64,000 nt of DNA from Spirosoma endbachense (lineage in GTDB: Bacteria; Bacteroidota; Bacteroidia; Cytophagales; Spirosomataceae): positions 5,558,065 to 5,622,064 of the forward strand of contig NZ_CP045997.1 of assembly GCF_010233585.1 (NCBI RefSeq), given 5' to 3'. The notes below the pieces were generated by a model, which saw only the letters and a list, made by a program, of their open reading frames with translations, did not search any database and had not been told where the DNA came from. Within the stretch, counting starts at the first letter, position 1. Each line of letters starts with the position of its first letter. Positions 17,866 through 28,103 of the stretch are shown in pieces. The translations under genes and the position numbers were made by a program.

Positions 17866-19437
17866 TTACTCCTTAATCAAACTCACGCCCGTCATTTCTG
17901 GCGGTTGGGGAATACCCATGAGTTGCAGGATGGTTGGGGCAATATCAGCGAGTTTGCCATTGTTTAGCGCTGGGTGATAGTCTTTATCAACCAGGATGCA
18001 GGGCACAAGATTGGTCGTATGCGCTGTGTTAGGCGTACCGTCGTCGTTACGCATGTACTCCGCATTGCCGTGGTCAGCGATGATGATCGTAGCATAACCA
18101 TGTTCCAGCGCAGCTTCTGTAACGGCTTTTGCGCAGGCATCGGCCGTTTCGGCGGCCTTAACGACAGCTTCAAAAACGCCCGTATGACCAACCATATCCG
18201 TATTGGCAAAGTTGAGACAAATAAAGTCCGGCTCTTCGCTCAGCAACTCCGGAATGATGGCATCGCGGATGTCGAAAGCAGCCATTTCGGGCTTCTGGTC
18301 GTAGGTTTTTACCGGTATTGTGGTCGGTGCGCCTTGTTCGTCGTAGATAACCATCTCTTTGGGGGATGGACAGAGTAGACGCTTTTCGCCAGCAAAAGGC
18401 TCCTCGCGACCTCCCGAAAAGAAGAACGTTACATGCGGGTATTTTTCCGTCTCGGCAATTCGGATCTGTTTCCGGCCTGCATCGGCGATCACTTCACCCA
18501 GTGTTTTTTCCAGATTGTCTTTATCAAAAATGACTTTTACGCCCACAAATTCGCTGTCGTAATTCGTCATGGTGATATAATCCAGTGCCAATTTCTTCAT
18601 GCCCTGTTCGGGGAAGTCTTTTTGAGTAAGGGCTTGGGTGATTTCGCGGCCACGGTCGGTGCGAAAGTTGAAGCATAATACCACATCGCCATCTTCAATA
18701 ACGGCTACCGGCGAACCGTCGGCTTTAGCGACAATGATCGGTTTCACGAATTCGTCCGTAACGCCAGCATCGTAGGAAGCCTGTAACGCACCGATGGCAT
18801 CGTTGGTAAGCAGACCCGTGCCGTGAACCATGGCATCATAAGCAATTTTAACGCGTTCCCAGCGATTGTCGCGATCCATCGCATAATAGCGGCCAATCAC
18901 ACTCGCAATCTGTCCTGTTGAGGTCGCCATATGCGCCTGCAAATCGGTCAGATAGCCAACGCCACCTTTAGGGTCCGTATCGCGGCCATCCGTAAAGGCA
19001 TGGACGAACACATCCGTCAAGCCGTGGGCTTGAGCGATGGAAAGAAGGCCTTTTATGTGGTCGATGTGCGCATGAACACCACCGTCTGAAACCAGCCCGA
19101 TAAAATGGACTTTCTTCCCCTGTGTTTTGGCATAGGTCAATGCATCAACCAGTACTGGCTCATGATCAAGGGTATGTTCATCAACGGCTTTATTAACCTT
19201 AACAAGATCCTGATAAACGATACGCCCAGCTCCCAGGTTCATGTGACCTACTTCCGAATTGCCCATCTGTCCGGCTGGCAAACCAACCGCCAGTCCTGAT
19301 GCTTCCAGTGTACTGTTCGGGTACTTCGGATACAGCGAGTTCATGAAAGGCGTACTGGCCGATTCAATGGCCGATACTTCGGGTTTGAGCGGGATGCCCC
19401 AACCGTCGAGGATGATGAGAATGACTTTTTTGTTCAT
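17866..19437 (-). CDS. gpmI: 2,3-bisphosphoglycerate-independent phosphoglycerate mutase
   Basis: A 523-residue alkaline-phosphatase-superfamily glycolytic enzyme that interconverts 3- and 2-phosphoglycerate using two manganese ions. It starts with VILIILDGWG (metal-ligand Asp). The phosphoryl-acceptor serine is in GQMGNSEVGHMNLGAGR near residue 62. FVHAFTDGRDTDP, the metal site NFANTDMVGHTG, and IIADHGNAEYM follow. The length matches the family (about 510-520). It is the last gene of the minus-strand run eno, FtsB-like, phosphatase, gpmI, which places two consecutive glycolytic steps in one neighbourhood. Confidence 0.97.
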   Translation of the reverse strand: MNKKVILIILDGWGIPLKPEVSAIESASTPFMNSLYPKYPNSTLEASGLAVGLPAGQMGNSEVGHMNLGAGRIVYQDLVKVNKAVDEHTLDHEPVLVDALTYAKTQGKKVHFIGLVSDGGVHAHIDHIKGLLSIAQAHGLTDVFVHAFTDGRDTDPKGGVGYLTDLQAHMATSTGQIASVIGRYYAMDRDNRWERVKIAYDAMVHGTGLLTNDAIGALQASYDAGVTDEFVKPIIVAKADGSPVAVIEDGDVVLCFNFRTDRGREITQALTQKDFPEQGMKKLALDYITMTNYDSEFVGVKVIFDKDNLEKTLGEVIADAGRKQIRIAETEKYPHVTFFFSGGREEPFAGEKRLLCPSPKEMVIYDEQGAPTTIPVKTYDQKPEMAAFDIRDAIIPELLSEEPDFICLNFANTDMVGHTGVFEAVVKAAETADACAKAVTEAALEHGYATIIIADHGNAEYMRNDDGTPNTAHTTNLVPCILVDKDYHPALNNGKLADIAPTILQLMGIPQPPEMTGVSLIKE

Positions 19438-19457
19438 AAGTTCAATGAATGATTGAG

Positions 19458-19522
19458 CGAAAGGGTGAATTAGTAAGAAGTGGACGCTTTATAGCTCACT
19501 CATTCGCTAATTCACCCTTTCG
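19458..19522. repeat. Stop-proximal intercistronic inverted repeat (phosphatase / gpmI)
   Basis: The perfect 16-base arms CGAAAGGGTGAATTAG (19458-19473) and its complement (19507-19522) are 33 bases apart. The right arm lies in the last codons of the phosphatase gene, whose stop is at 19496-19498. The left arm ends 21 bases before the gpmI start. Confidence 0.8.
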
Positions 19523-20014
19523 TTCACTAAGATTATGCTGTTGAATTAAGTACGTAAGCAGTTGGCGACAGCAGCGTAGCGTGATTTGATAGACTTCTTC
19601 GAAAACTTCAGGTCCTTCGTAATAGGGGTCTGGAACATTCGGTTCGTCATTGACGTCGGGGTCAAATTCACGTAACAGAAAAATAGTGTCGTTGGAATAT
19701 AGTCCTGTACTGCGGTAGTTTAACTTCTCAATGGCTTCCAGATTAGTCTCATCCATCGCCACGAAATAGTTGAACAGGGCCAGATCGTCGCCAGTTATAC
19801 GCCGGGCGCGATGGGTGAGTGTCAGACCATGTTCAAGTGCGTTTTCCCGTGTTCGACGATCAGAGAGCTGACCAATATGAAAAGACGCAGTGCCAGCCGA
19901 ATCACATTGAATAAGTTTGCTTAATTCCTGTTCTTCGACCAACGTCCGGAATACGCCCTCTGCCACTGGCGACCGGCAAATGTTACCATAACAAACGAAG
20001 AGAACGTTTATCAT
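19496..20014 (-). CDS. Low-molecular-weight protein tyrosine phosphatase
   Basis: This 172-residue protein begins with the LMW-PTP active-site loop: VLFVCYGNICRSP holds C8-x5-R14, where C8 is the nucleophile. The general acid aspartate is in VPDPYYEG near residue 128. Such enzymes dephosphorylate tyrosine kinases of capsule or exopolysaccharide export, or arsenate/small substrates; no polysaccharide kinase lies nearby. It is a little longer than the usual 150-160 residues because of a C-terminal tail. It sits between the FtsB-like and gpmI genes on one strand, with inverted repeats on both sides. Confidence 0.94.
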   Translation of the reverse strand: MINVLFVCYGNICRSPVAEGVFRTLVEEQELSKLIQCDSAGTASFHIGQLSDRRTRENALEHGLTLTHRARRITGDDLALFNYFVAMDETNLEAIEKLNYRSTGLYSNDTIFLLREFDPDVNDEPNVPDPYYEGPEVFEEVYQITLRCCRQLLTYLIQQHNLSERKGELANE

Positions 20015-20022
20015 AAATGATG

Positions 20023-20081
20023 AATGCTGAACGCTAACTGATGTTTCACCGCTACAGAAACATTAGTTAGCGTTCAGCATT
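20023..20081. repeat. Stop-proximal intercistronic hairpin (FtsB-like / phosphatase)
   Basis: Twenty-five-base arms (20023-20047 and 20057-20081), complementary except for one G/T position, surround a 9-base loop. The right arm overlaps the stop codon of the FtsB-like gene, and the left arm ends 8 bases before the phosphatase start codon. The hairpin therefore fills the whole gap. Confidence 0.88.
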
Positions 20082-20391
20082 ATTTTTCAATCGGTTCATT
20101 TTTCTCGTCAACGATGACGAAAATATCTTCGGTAGGCTTTTTCATCAGGTATTTTTCCCGTGCATACTTTTCCCGAAGCCGGTCATTGCCCAGCACTTCG
20201 CGACGTTCGGTTTGGACTTTCTGGATTTGGGTCTGGTAGAATGTAGCTTCTCCTTCCAGTTCGCGCAATTTCCACCAGTTCCGAATTTGCATCGGGAGGT
20301 CATTCGCATCAAAAAACGTCATCCATGCCAGCAGTCCTAAGCCAGAAGCAACATAAAAATTGCGCAGATAATGGAGGAGACGATTTAGCAT
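20080..20391 (-). CDS. FtsB/DivIC-like septum formation initiator protein
   Basis: A 103-residue bitopic membrane protein. After a short cytosolic N-terminus comes one membrane helix (VASGLGLLAWMTFF, about residues 13-28), then a coiled coil (LRELEGEATFYQTQIQKVQTE), and the conserved ...REKYAREKYLMKKPTEDIFVI ending. This is the plan of FtsB/DivIC, which joins FtsL and FtsQ/DivIB at the division site. The ATG at 20391 is preferred over a TTG six codons upstream. Its place directly after enolase is a widespread arrangement (eno-ftsB/divIC). Confidence 0.9.
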   Translation of the reverse strand: MLNRLLHYLRNFYVASGLGLLAWMTFFDANDLPMQIRNWWKLRELEGEATFYQTQIQKVQTERREVLGNDRLREKYAREKYLMKKPTEDIFVIVDEKNEPIEK

Positions 20392-20406
20392 AGCATAGGG
20401 TAGAGG

Positions 20407-20455
20407 CAAGGCGCAGAGCCGGGAAGTTACTGACTACCCGGCTCCGTGCCCCTTG
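20407..20455. repeat. Stop-proximal intercistronic imperfect inverted repeat (eno / FtsB-like)
   Basis: The arms CAAGGCGCAGAGCCGGG (20407-20423) and CCCGGCTCCGTGCCCCTTG (20437-20455) pair through a perfect 8-base core (GAGCCGGG) plus outer CAAGG/CCTTG, with small bulges. It begins 8 bases past the enolase stop codon, and no U-tract follows. Confidence 0.7.
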
Positions 20456-20463
20456 CTCCCTGC

Positions 20464-21762
<1,299 letters not shown>

Positions 21763-21862
21763 TTAACAACGAAAAAGCCAATTTTTTCAGCCATGACTAC
21801 CAAGTCGTTAGGCCGATTGGCGAACCGGCAGCAAAGTAACGAAATACAAGGCAAAACTTTTT

Positions 21863-21926
21863 ATGTATGATGGAGGATGTATGATACAGTCTGGCAGAAC
21901 TACCTATATCCTCTATCATTTTACAT
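21863..21926. repeat. Stop-proximal intercistronic imperfect inverted repeat (amidohydrolase / eno)
   Basis: ATGTATGATGGAGGATGTA (21863-21881) pairs imperfectly with 21905-21926 (core TCCTCTATCAT). The right arm overlaps the stop codon of the amidohydrolase gene (21916-21918). No T-tract is present. Confidence 0.55.
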
Positions 21927-23505
21927 AGCCAGGCCCCATAAGGAGCTGACCGGGTCGCTGATTTGTCTGTTTATTGTTCTCAATAACAGGCGTTCCATTA
22001 ACCAGCACCCACGAAATGCCAGTTGTGTAGGCATGGGGCTGGTCGTAGGTGGCCCGGTCAGAAACGGTTTTTTCATCGAACAGAACAAGGTCAGCTGCAT
22101 AGCCGGGGCGAATGAGTCCACGGTCGGTTAATCGGAAACGCTGGGCTGGCAGTGACGTCATTCGCCGGATTGCTTCTTCGAGCGGGATAATATGACGCTC
22201 GCGAACATAACGGCCTAAAACGCGGGCATTTGTACCATAAGCACGCGGATGTGGCATGCCTGATCCTAATTTAGCGACTCCCGCATCCGACGCTATCATG
22301 GTGTTCGGATACCGAAGAATAGTTTCGACGTCAGTCTCCGACATTGTATGATATACCATCTGAATCCGTTTCAGGTTGGCCTTTTCCATCAAATCCATCA
22401 CAAGATCGGCTTCGGTTTCAGCGGAATTTTTGCGCCCTAGCTTCTGGTTAATCTGATTGATGCTTAGACCGTTGAACGTTGTGTCGGGTTTATAATTTGC
22501 TACGACCGCATATTCATAATTCTTGCGCAGATTTTTCCTGAGACTCTCCAGCATTTCGTTCCGAATTTTGGTTCGGCTGGCTGAATCACGAAAGCGCATC
22601 AATACGGCTGAATCGCCATCGGCTAGCGCCCACGACGGTATGATGCTTTCCAGCGACGTACTCGAAGCCGTGTAAGGGTACTGATCGACCGTCACATCCA
22701 AGCCTTCGCGCCGGGCTGCTTCAACCATAGCTACCGTTTCGGTACTATTGCCCCAGAGCGGTTTGCTGGCTACTTTAAAATGAGAAATTTCGACGGGAAT
22801 GTGAGCTTCGCGGCTAATCTGGATCGCTTCTTCTACGGCTTGCTTCACATTCTGCCCTTCATTGCGGATGTGTGAAGCATAAACACCGCCATAACGAGAA
22901 GCCATTTTTGCCAGGTTGACAACCTCGGGTGTACGGGCATAGGTGCCGGGCGTATAGATCAGCCCGGTTGATAAGCCAACCGCCCCATCTTTCATGGCCT
23001 GCTCGACCAGTGCTTCCATGTCGGCCTGTTCGCGGGCGGTCGGTTCGCGGAAGGCCATTTTCATTACTTTCATGCGGACCGTATTGTGGCCGATCAATGA
23101 CCCTACATTCACCGAAATGCCCTGCATCCGCAGGGTGTCGAAATACGTGCGAAGGTTTGTACTGGAGCCGCCACAATTTCCCGTAATTATGGTTGTAACG
23201 CCATCGTAAACGAAATTGGGAGCGCCGGGCTGCGCTTCTAAACTACCTTCCACATGGGTATGAACGTCAATAAAGCCAGGCGCAACGATCAGCCCACTGG
23301 CGTCGATTGTTCGTTTGGCATCGGTTGATGGTATGGTGCCGATCCGCACAATACGGCCATTCTGGACGGCTACATCGGCATGTATCCACGGATTGCCCGT
23401 ACCGTCGATGACACGACCGTTTTTGATAAGGAGATCGTAGGGTTGTGCATTGGCGAAAAACGAAACGAGGATTGATAGAATGATTGTGAGAAAACAGTGC
23501 TTCAT
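21916..23505 (-). CDS. Secreted N-acyl-D-amino-acid deacylase-like amidohydrolase
   Basis: A 529-residue amidohydrolase with a signal peptide (LTIILSILVSFFANAQ). Metal-binding features of the D-aminoacylase group are visible: HTHVEGS near residue 82, the cysteine of TGNCGGSS near residue 110, EISHFK with its histidine, and SDAGVAKLGSGMPHPRAYGT near residue 400. Members hydrolyse N-acyl-D-amino acids or dipeptides, and an exported version would act in the periplasm. The C-terminus (GYAADLVLFDEKTV) is the usual closing of the small beta domain. It is followed on the same strand by eno, 171 bp away. Confidence 0.9.
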   Translation of the reverse strand: MKHCFLTIILSILVSFFANAQPYDLLIKNGRVIDGTGNPWIHADVAVQNGRIVRIGTIPSTDAKRTIDASGLIVAPGFIDVHTHVEGSLEAQPGAPNFVYDGVTTIITGNCGGSSTNLRTYFDTLRMQGISVNVGSLIGHNTVRMKVMKMAFREPTAREQADMEALVEQAMKDGAVGLSTGLIYTPGTYARTPEVVNLAKMASRYGGVYASHIRNEGQNVKQAVEEAIQISREAHIPVEISHFKVASKPLWGNSTETVAMVEAARREGLDVTVDQYPYTASSTSLESIIPSWALADGDSAVLMRFRDSASRTKIRNEMLESLRKNLRKNYEYAVVANYKPDTTFNGLSINQINQKLGRKNSAETEADLVMDLMEKANLKRIQMVYHTMSETDVETILRYPNTMIASDAGVAKLGSGMPHPRAYGTNARVLGRYVRERHIIPLEEAIRRMTSLPAQRFRLTDRGLIRPGYAADLVLFDEKTVSDRATYDQPHAYTTGISWVLVNGTPVIENNKQTNQRPGQLLMGPGYVK

Positions 23506-23600
23506 AGTTTGGATGAACTAGTTCAAAGAGGTTGATTCACTAATCAATATGGGCGTTTTTTAGGGGAGAACCAAATCGTACGGATGGCTACCCAGAGCCG

Positions 23601-23634
23601 ATTGATTGATGGGATCGATTAAGCATTATATTTG
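23601..23634 (+). promoter_or_regulatory. Putative promoter of the M1 peptidase gene
   Basis: TATATTTG (23627-23634) matches the -7 consensus TAnnTTTG, with an ATTGATTG stretch about 22 bases upstream as a weak -33 box. It lies 70 bp before the start codon. Confidence 0.5.
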
Positions 23635-23704
23635 ACTAGATCAAATCGAATCAGTAACAGTAACCGTCGATCTTGCCTGTTCGCCAATCCTTTCCATTTG
23701 CCTG

Positions 23705-25654
23705 ATGAAACACTTCCTGACTTCTCTAGCTCTATGTGGTGCTGTACTGAATGGGTTTGCTCAGCCAGCAAAGACCATTTTCCCGACACCCCTTAGTCCG
23801 CGTCTGGCTAATTATCAGATTGACGTGAAACTGGACCCAATCACGAAAAAACTCGATGGGCAGGAAACCTTAACGTGGCGCAACGCATCCAACGATGTTA
23901 TTCGGGAATTGCAGTTTCACCTGTACCTGAATGCCTTTCGCAATGATCAGTCAACGTTTATGCGCGAATCGGGCGGGCAGTTGCGGGGAACCGAAATTGA
24001 TCTTAGTTCGAAAGAAGACCCGTATGGTTCCATTGAGGTTTTATCGATGAAAACCAAAGGGGAACCGCTGGCCTATAAATTCGTCCAGCCTGATGACCAA
24101 AATACGGACGATCACACGGTTATTCGAGTACCCTTATCGAAACCCGTTGGTCCGGGCGAGACGATTACGCTTGACATAAAGTTTCGGGCCAAGCTCCCTA
24201 AAATTTTTGCCCGTACGGGCTTCAGCCGCGACTTTTTTCTGGTTGGGCAGTGGTTTCCTAAAATCGGTGTGTATGAACCTGCCGGAACGCGTTATGCCAC
24301 AAAAGGCCAATGGAACTGTCACCAGTTTCATGCTCATTCGGAGTTCTACGCCGATTATGGAGTTTATGACGTAAACATTACAACCCCAAAAGAATATTGG
24401 GTTAGCGCTACGGGGCTCTATCAGTCCGAAAAATTATTCTCAAATGGCACCAAAAAGATTCACTACCACGCCGAAGATGTAGTCGATTTCGCGTGGACGG
24501 CTTCTCCTCATTTTCAGGTGGTGAATGATACCTGGAAACGACCCTCTGGCGGGGAGGTAAAGCTTGAACTGGTGATGCAGCCGGAGCATCGACACCAGGC
24601 TGAGCGGCATTTCACGGCTGCTAAGGCGGCTCTGGCTTATTTTGATAAGCATCTGGGGAAATATCCGTTTCCCAATTTAACGATCGTTGATCCACCCTTG
24701 CATGCCAGTGGGTCATTTGGCATGGAATACCCAACATTCATAACGGCTGGCTCGGCCTGGTTTCTGCCTGCCGGAGCCCGATTCCCGGAAGAGGTGACTA
24801 TTCATGAATTTGGTCATCAGTATTTTATGCAGCTCATAGCGTCCAACGAGTTTGAAGAAGCCTGGCTGGATGAAGGGTTTAATCAGTACTACGAGGGTCG
24901 GATTATGGACGCAACGTATGGAGTCCGGTCCTCGCAGTTCGATTTGCTGGGCTTTAAAATGGGCGATATGGAAAGTTCACGGTCGAGTTATGTGCATCAG
25001 GATAACCCGGCCATTGGCTCGTCGTTCGGTAATACGTGGCAACTTCCAGAGGGGCAATACGGTGTTCTGACTTATTCCAAAACTGCAACCTGGCTGAAAA
25101 CACTGGAAGGTCTGGTTGGCCTGCCGGTGATGGACGAGATCATGCAGACGTATTTTATTCGCTGGAAATTTAAACACCCTGATGCCGATAACTTCATTGC
25201 GATTGTGAACGAAATCGTGACGAAGCGGCTTGGTACCAAATACGGGGCCGATATGAACTGGTTTTTCGATCAGGCATTATATGGCGACAATGTTGTCGAC
25301 TATGAACTGAGCTCGCTCAAAAACCGGAAGCGTAATGGTCAGCAACAGGCCATTATAACGGTTCAGCGTAACGGCGATGGAAAAATGCCTGTGGACGTGC
25401 TGGTTCATTTTGCCAATGGGAAAGAGCTCATGTTGTTCTGGGATGGTAAAGCGCGTCAGCGGCAGTTTACACTCACCGAAAAAGCCAGGGTTTTGTGGGC
25501 AAAAGTAGATCCGAAGCAGAAAATCTACATGGATACCGACCTGAACAATAATAGCCTTACACTTGAACCATCATCGGCTCCGGCGGCTAAATTTGCCACT
25601 AAGTTTTTGTTCTGGATTGAAAATTGGATGCAATGGCTGGCCTGGCTGGCCTAA
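23705..25654 (+). CDS. Secreted M1-family metallopeptidase
   Basis: A 649-residue zinc aminopeptidase-like protein with a signal peptide (FLTSLALCGAVLNGFAQ). The gluzincin motif is H367-E368-F-G-H371, with the third ligand E390 in EAWLDEGFNQY, exactly 18 residues later. The upstream exopeptidase GxMEN motif reads GSFGMEYPTF near residue 338, so the terminal Asn is replaced. The N-terminal domain is the usual M1 beta saddle. It probably removes N-terminal amino acids from peptides outside the inner membrane. The nuoC gene begins 15 bp downstream, so the two may share a transcript despite unrelated roles. Confidence 0.94.
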   Translation: MKHFLTSLALCGAVLNGFAQPAKTIFPTPLSPRLANYQIDVKLDPITKKLDGQETLTWRNASNDVIRELQFHLYLNAFRNDQSTFMRESGGQLRGTEIDLSSKEDPYGSIEVLSMKTKGEPLAYKFVQPDDQNTDDHTVIRVPLSKPVGPGETITLDIKFRAKLPKIFARTGFSRDFFLVGQWFPKIGVYEPAGTRYATKGQWNCHQFHAHSEFYADYGVYDVNITTPKEYWVSATGLYQSEKLFSNGTKKIHYHAEDVVDFAWTASPHFQVVNDTWKRPSGGEVKLELVMQPEHRHQAERHFTAAKAALAYFDKHLGKYPFPNLTIVDPPLHASGSFGMEYPTFITAGSAWFLPAGARFPEEVTIHEFGHQYFMQLIASNEFEEAWLDEGFNQYYEGRIMDATYGVRSSQFDLLGFKMGDMESSRSSYVHQDNPAIGSSFGNTWQLPEGQYGVLTYSKTATWLKTLEGLVGLPVMDEIMQTYFIRWKFKHPDADNFIAIVNEIVTKRLGTKYGADMNWFFDQALYGDNVVDYELSSLKNRKRNGQQQAIITVQRNGDGKMPVDVLVHFANGKELMLFWDGKARQRQFTLTEKARVLWAKVDPKQKIYMDTDLNNNSLTLEPSSAPAAKFATKFLFWIENWMQWLAWLA

Positions 25655-25669
25655 TTCTGCGATTTTTAG

Positions 25670-26164
25670 ATGATGACCTTCTCCGAAATAACCAATACAT
25701 TAACTGCCCGGTTTGGCCTGGATCTACAAGCCAATACGCAAAATCTGCAACCGTACCTTGTTGTTCCAGCCAGTCAGCTGGTTGAACTCTGCCAATCCCT
25801 GCGCGATGACGACCGGTTATTTTTTGACCTGCTGGCCTGCGTTACGGCTATCGACAACGGTTTAGAGGCTGATACGATGGAAGTTATTTACAACCTCACA
25901 TCAATTCCCTACGAGCATAATCTGATGCTGAAAGTGGTGGTATCGCGAAAGACGGCTGGTAGCCAGTTGCCATCTGTACCGAGTGTGGCGCACATCTGGC
26001 GTACTGCCGATTGGCATGAGCGCGAAGCATTCGATCTGGTCGGTATTCATTTTGAAGGCCATCCTGATCTGCGCCGGATTTTGTTGCCAACCGATTGGGT
26101 TGGGTATCCATTGCGCACCGATTATCAGGAAGAAGAGCAATATCACGGCATAAAAACGAAGTAA
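25670..26164 (+). CDS. nuoC: NADH-quinone oxidoreductase subunit C (NuoC), isolated copy
   Basis: A 164-residue protein with the 30-kDa complex I subunit pattern: the LACVTAIDNG segment, EVIYNLTSIPYEHNLMLKV, and the signature IWRTADWHEREAFDLVGIHFEGHPDLRRILLPTDW. The C-terminus GYPLRTDYQ is also standard. NuoC sits in the peripheral arm of complex I. No other nuo gene is present within tens of kilobases here, which is odd because the complex is normally encoded in one operon; Bacteroidota do, however, show split arrangements. Spacing of 15 bp from the peptidase gene suggests shared transcription. Confidence 0.93.
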   Translation: MMTFSEITNTLTARFGLDLQANTQNLQPYLVVPASQLVELCQSLRDDDRLFFDLLACVTAIDNGLEADTMEVIYNLTSIPYEHNLMLKVVVSRKTAGSQLPSVPSVAHIWRTADWHEREAFDLVGIHFEGHPDLRRILLPTDWVGYPLRTDYQEEEQYHGIKTK

Positions 26165-26243
26165 GCCTCTGGCATTTTTTTGCCGAAAGTTGACATTTTG
26201 AGGGTTCAGTTAGTTATTGCTTTATCTTGTTCCTCTTGAAGCA

Positions 26244-27929
26244 ATGGAAAACCCTTTTCGGCTCCTGATTAGCCTGCTGTTTACTGCCTGTTATTTACTT
26301 CCAGGTCTATCCCATGCCCAAACGGATCGCCAGTCTGTAGACTCGGTTATCGTGACGGGTCGAATCCGAAATCTATCGGCACGCTTGTATCGGGAATCCC
26401 CGACGGTGCTGGTCAGCCGAAATAATATTTTGCAGGCCAGCCGGGAACTGGTTCGTCCGGCACCGTTGAATGTAGATGGTACGTTTCGGGTGTCGATGCC
26501 CCTCATCTACACGCAGGAAGAAATGTATTTTACCTATGGGCGTATCTCAACGGCTTTCCTGGCTTCGGCAGGTGCCTTAAGTATTGAACTGGATGCCGAT
26601 TCGTTATTCACGGTGGCGGTGCCGTTTCGGTTTGGGGGCGTTAATGCACAGGTAAACCAGCAATTTGCCCGTTATAAAGCCTTTGAAGCGACGTATGCCA
26701 ATAAGCCGGATGGCCAAAAACTGTCGGCCAGGGTTAATGGAATGGGCGATGAAAACGCATACCGGATTATTTCGAGCGCCTATCATATGCCATTTCTGGC
26801 CTTTGCGGCCAAAGAGAAAACATTCCCTCTCCTGAATCGATGGGTTGGCTTTACGGATCGCTACAATGCGGCTGCATTTATGTACGATAAGGCCACTTAT
26901 GAAAACGAAGAATTAGGTAAAGTATTAACCGATTCGCTCCGGCCGGCCCACGATCAGGTATTGACCGCTGCCCGTGCATCGGCCATGAATCGCTTCGCCA
27001 GTTATGTGACGCAACGCATTTCGGCCCAGGTCAGCAACGGCCGCTCAAACGGACTTACGGTACGGGCTTTGTCGATTTTGCTGGAACGTTACGGTAAAAA
27101 CCTGACGGCTGAAGAACGGCTTCGATTAAACGACTATGCCCTAAATAACTCGGCCCGTGCATCAGATCTTAAGTTTTTCGATGGGCTGGTTAAGCGTAAT
27201 CCTGATACATTACAGCGCCTGGTGAATTACGAAACGCTGATTCAGCGCAGTATTCGGCTGTATGATAGTTCGTCCGTAGATTACCTGGCGGCCTACTGGC
27301 TGGCTACTTCACTGCCCGGTCTGACACTCGACTACGCCCGTTTGCTTTATGACTACGCCCGGCCGCAGGTAAACGAACCCGATCTGGAACGATCGCTCGA
27401 CGAATTGTATCGATTGGAAGTGAAAGACAGTACCCGCATTCGGTCAGCCATGAAAACATTACGAGATGCCGGGCGTAAGGCAAGCAGCCTTGAGATTTCG
27501 CCGGGTGTGTTTGTAACGCGCGACGATCTGGGCAACGGCTCGTCGTTACTTGATCAGGTCATCAATGCCAACCGGGGTAAAGTTATTTACCTGCTGCTAA
27601 CATCCCCTTCCGATGAAGCCGGTCGGCAGGCCGCACTCGATGCCCAGCGTTTGCGAAGTTCGTATAGCTCCCGAGATTTTGCGCTGGTTTATTTGCCCAT
27701 GTCGGGAAACGATAAGTCGTTATGGCCGGAGATGGCTACCCGCTATAATCTTTCGGGTGATCACCTGTTGCTGACCGATTCACAGCTTTTCGATGCCGTT
27801 GAACGGATGCGTGCGGAGGGTGAGCTGTCGGTAACCATCATTAATCGGGTCGGCAAAATCGACAAACGAAACGCGCCATTGCCTGGTGCATTTGATGAAG
27901 CACGAAAGGCAATTAATAAAAATTTATAA
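26244..27929 (+). CDS. Secreted protein with a C-terminal thioredoxin-like region lacking CxxC
   Basis: A 561-residue protein. The ATG at 26244 places a signal peptide at the N-terminus (LLISLLFTACYLLPGLSHAQ). Residues 30-130 are beta-rich with a DUF4369-like look, the middle is largely helical, and residues 430-561 resemble the thioredoxin/TlpA fold (KVIYLLLTSPSDEAGRQAAL, later SVTIINRVGKIDK). No CxxC pair is present at the expected site, so redox activity is unlikely. Related secreted TlpA-like proteins are abundant in Bacteroidota. Function unknown. Confidence 0.65.
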   Translation: MENPFRLLISLLFTACYLLPGLSHAQTDRQSVDSVIVTGRIRNLSARLYRESPTVLVSRNNILQASRELVRPAPLNVDGTFRVSMPLIYTQEEMYFTYGRISTAFLASAGALSIELDADSLFTVAVPFRFGGVNAQVNQQFARYKAFEATYANKPDGQKLSARVNGMGDENAYRIISSAYHMPFLAFAAKEKTFPLLNRWVGFTDRYNAAAFMYDKATYENEELGKVLTDSLRPAHDQVLTAARASAMNRFASYVTQRISAQVSNGRSNGLTVRALSILLERYGKNLTAEERLRLNDYALNNSARASDLKFFDGLVKRNPDTLQRLVNYETLIQRSIRLYDSSSVDYLAAYWLATSLPGLTLDYARLLYDYARPQVNEPDLERSLDELYRLEVKDSTRIRSAMKTLRDAGRKASSLEISPGVFVTRDDLGNGSSLLDQVINANRGKVIYLLLTSPSDEAGRQAALDAQRLRSSYSSRDFALVYLPMSGNDKSLWPEMATRYNLSGDHLLLTDSQLFDAVERMRAEGELSVTIINRVGKIDKRNAPLPGAFDEARKAINKNL

Positions 27930-28103
27930 AACATGGTTTTCGACGGGAGCCTCGAGACAGCCCTCCGTAAAAGAGATGTCTAAGTGACCATTTTTTTAAT
28001 GATATTTTAATAATTCAAAACTATTGGAGCGATCTTCGAGTAAGACTCCTGTAATTGGTTGATCAGACCAAAGCCTTGCAGGAATTCAACAAGGCGCAGT
28101 TCT

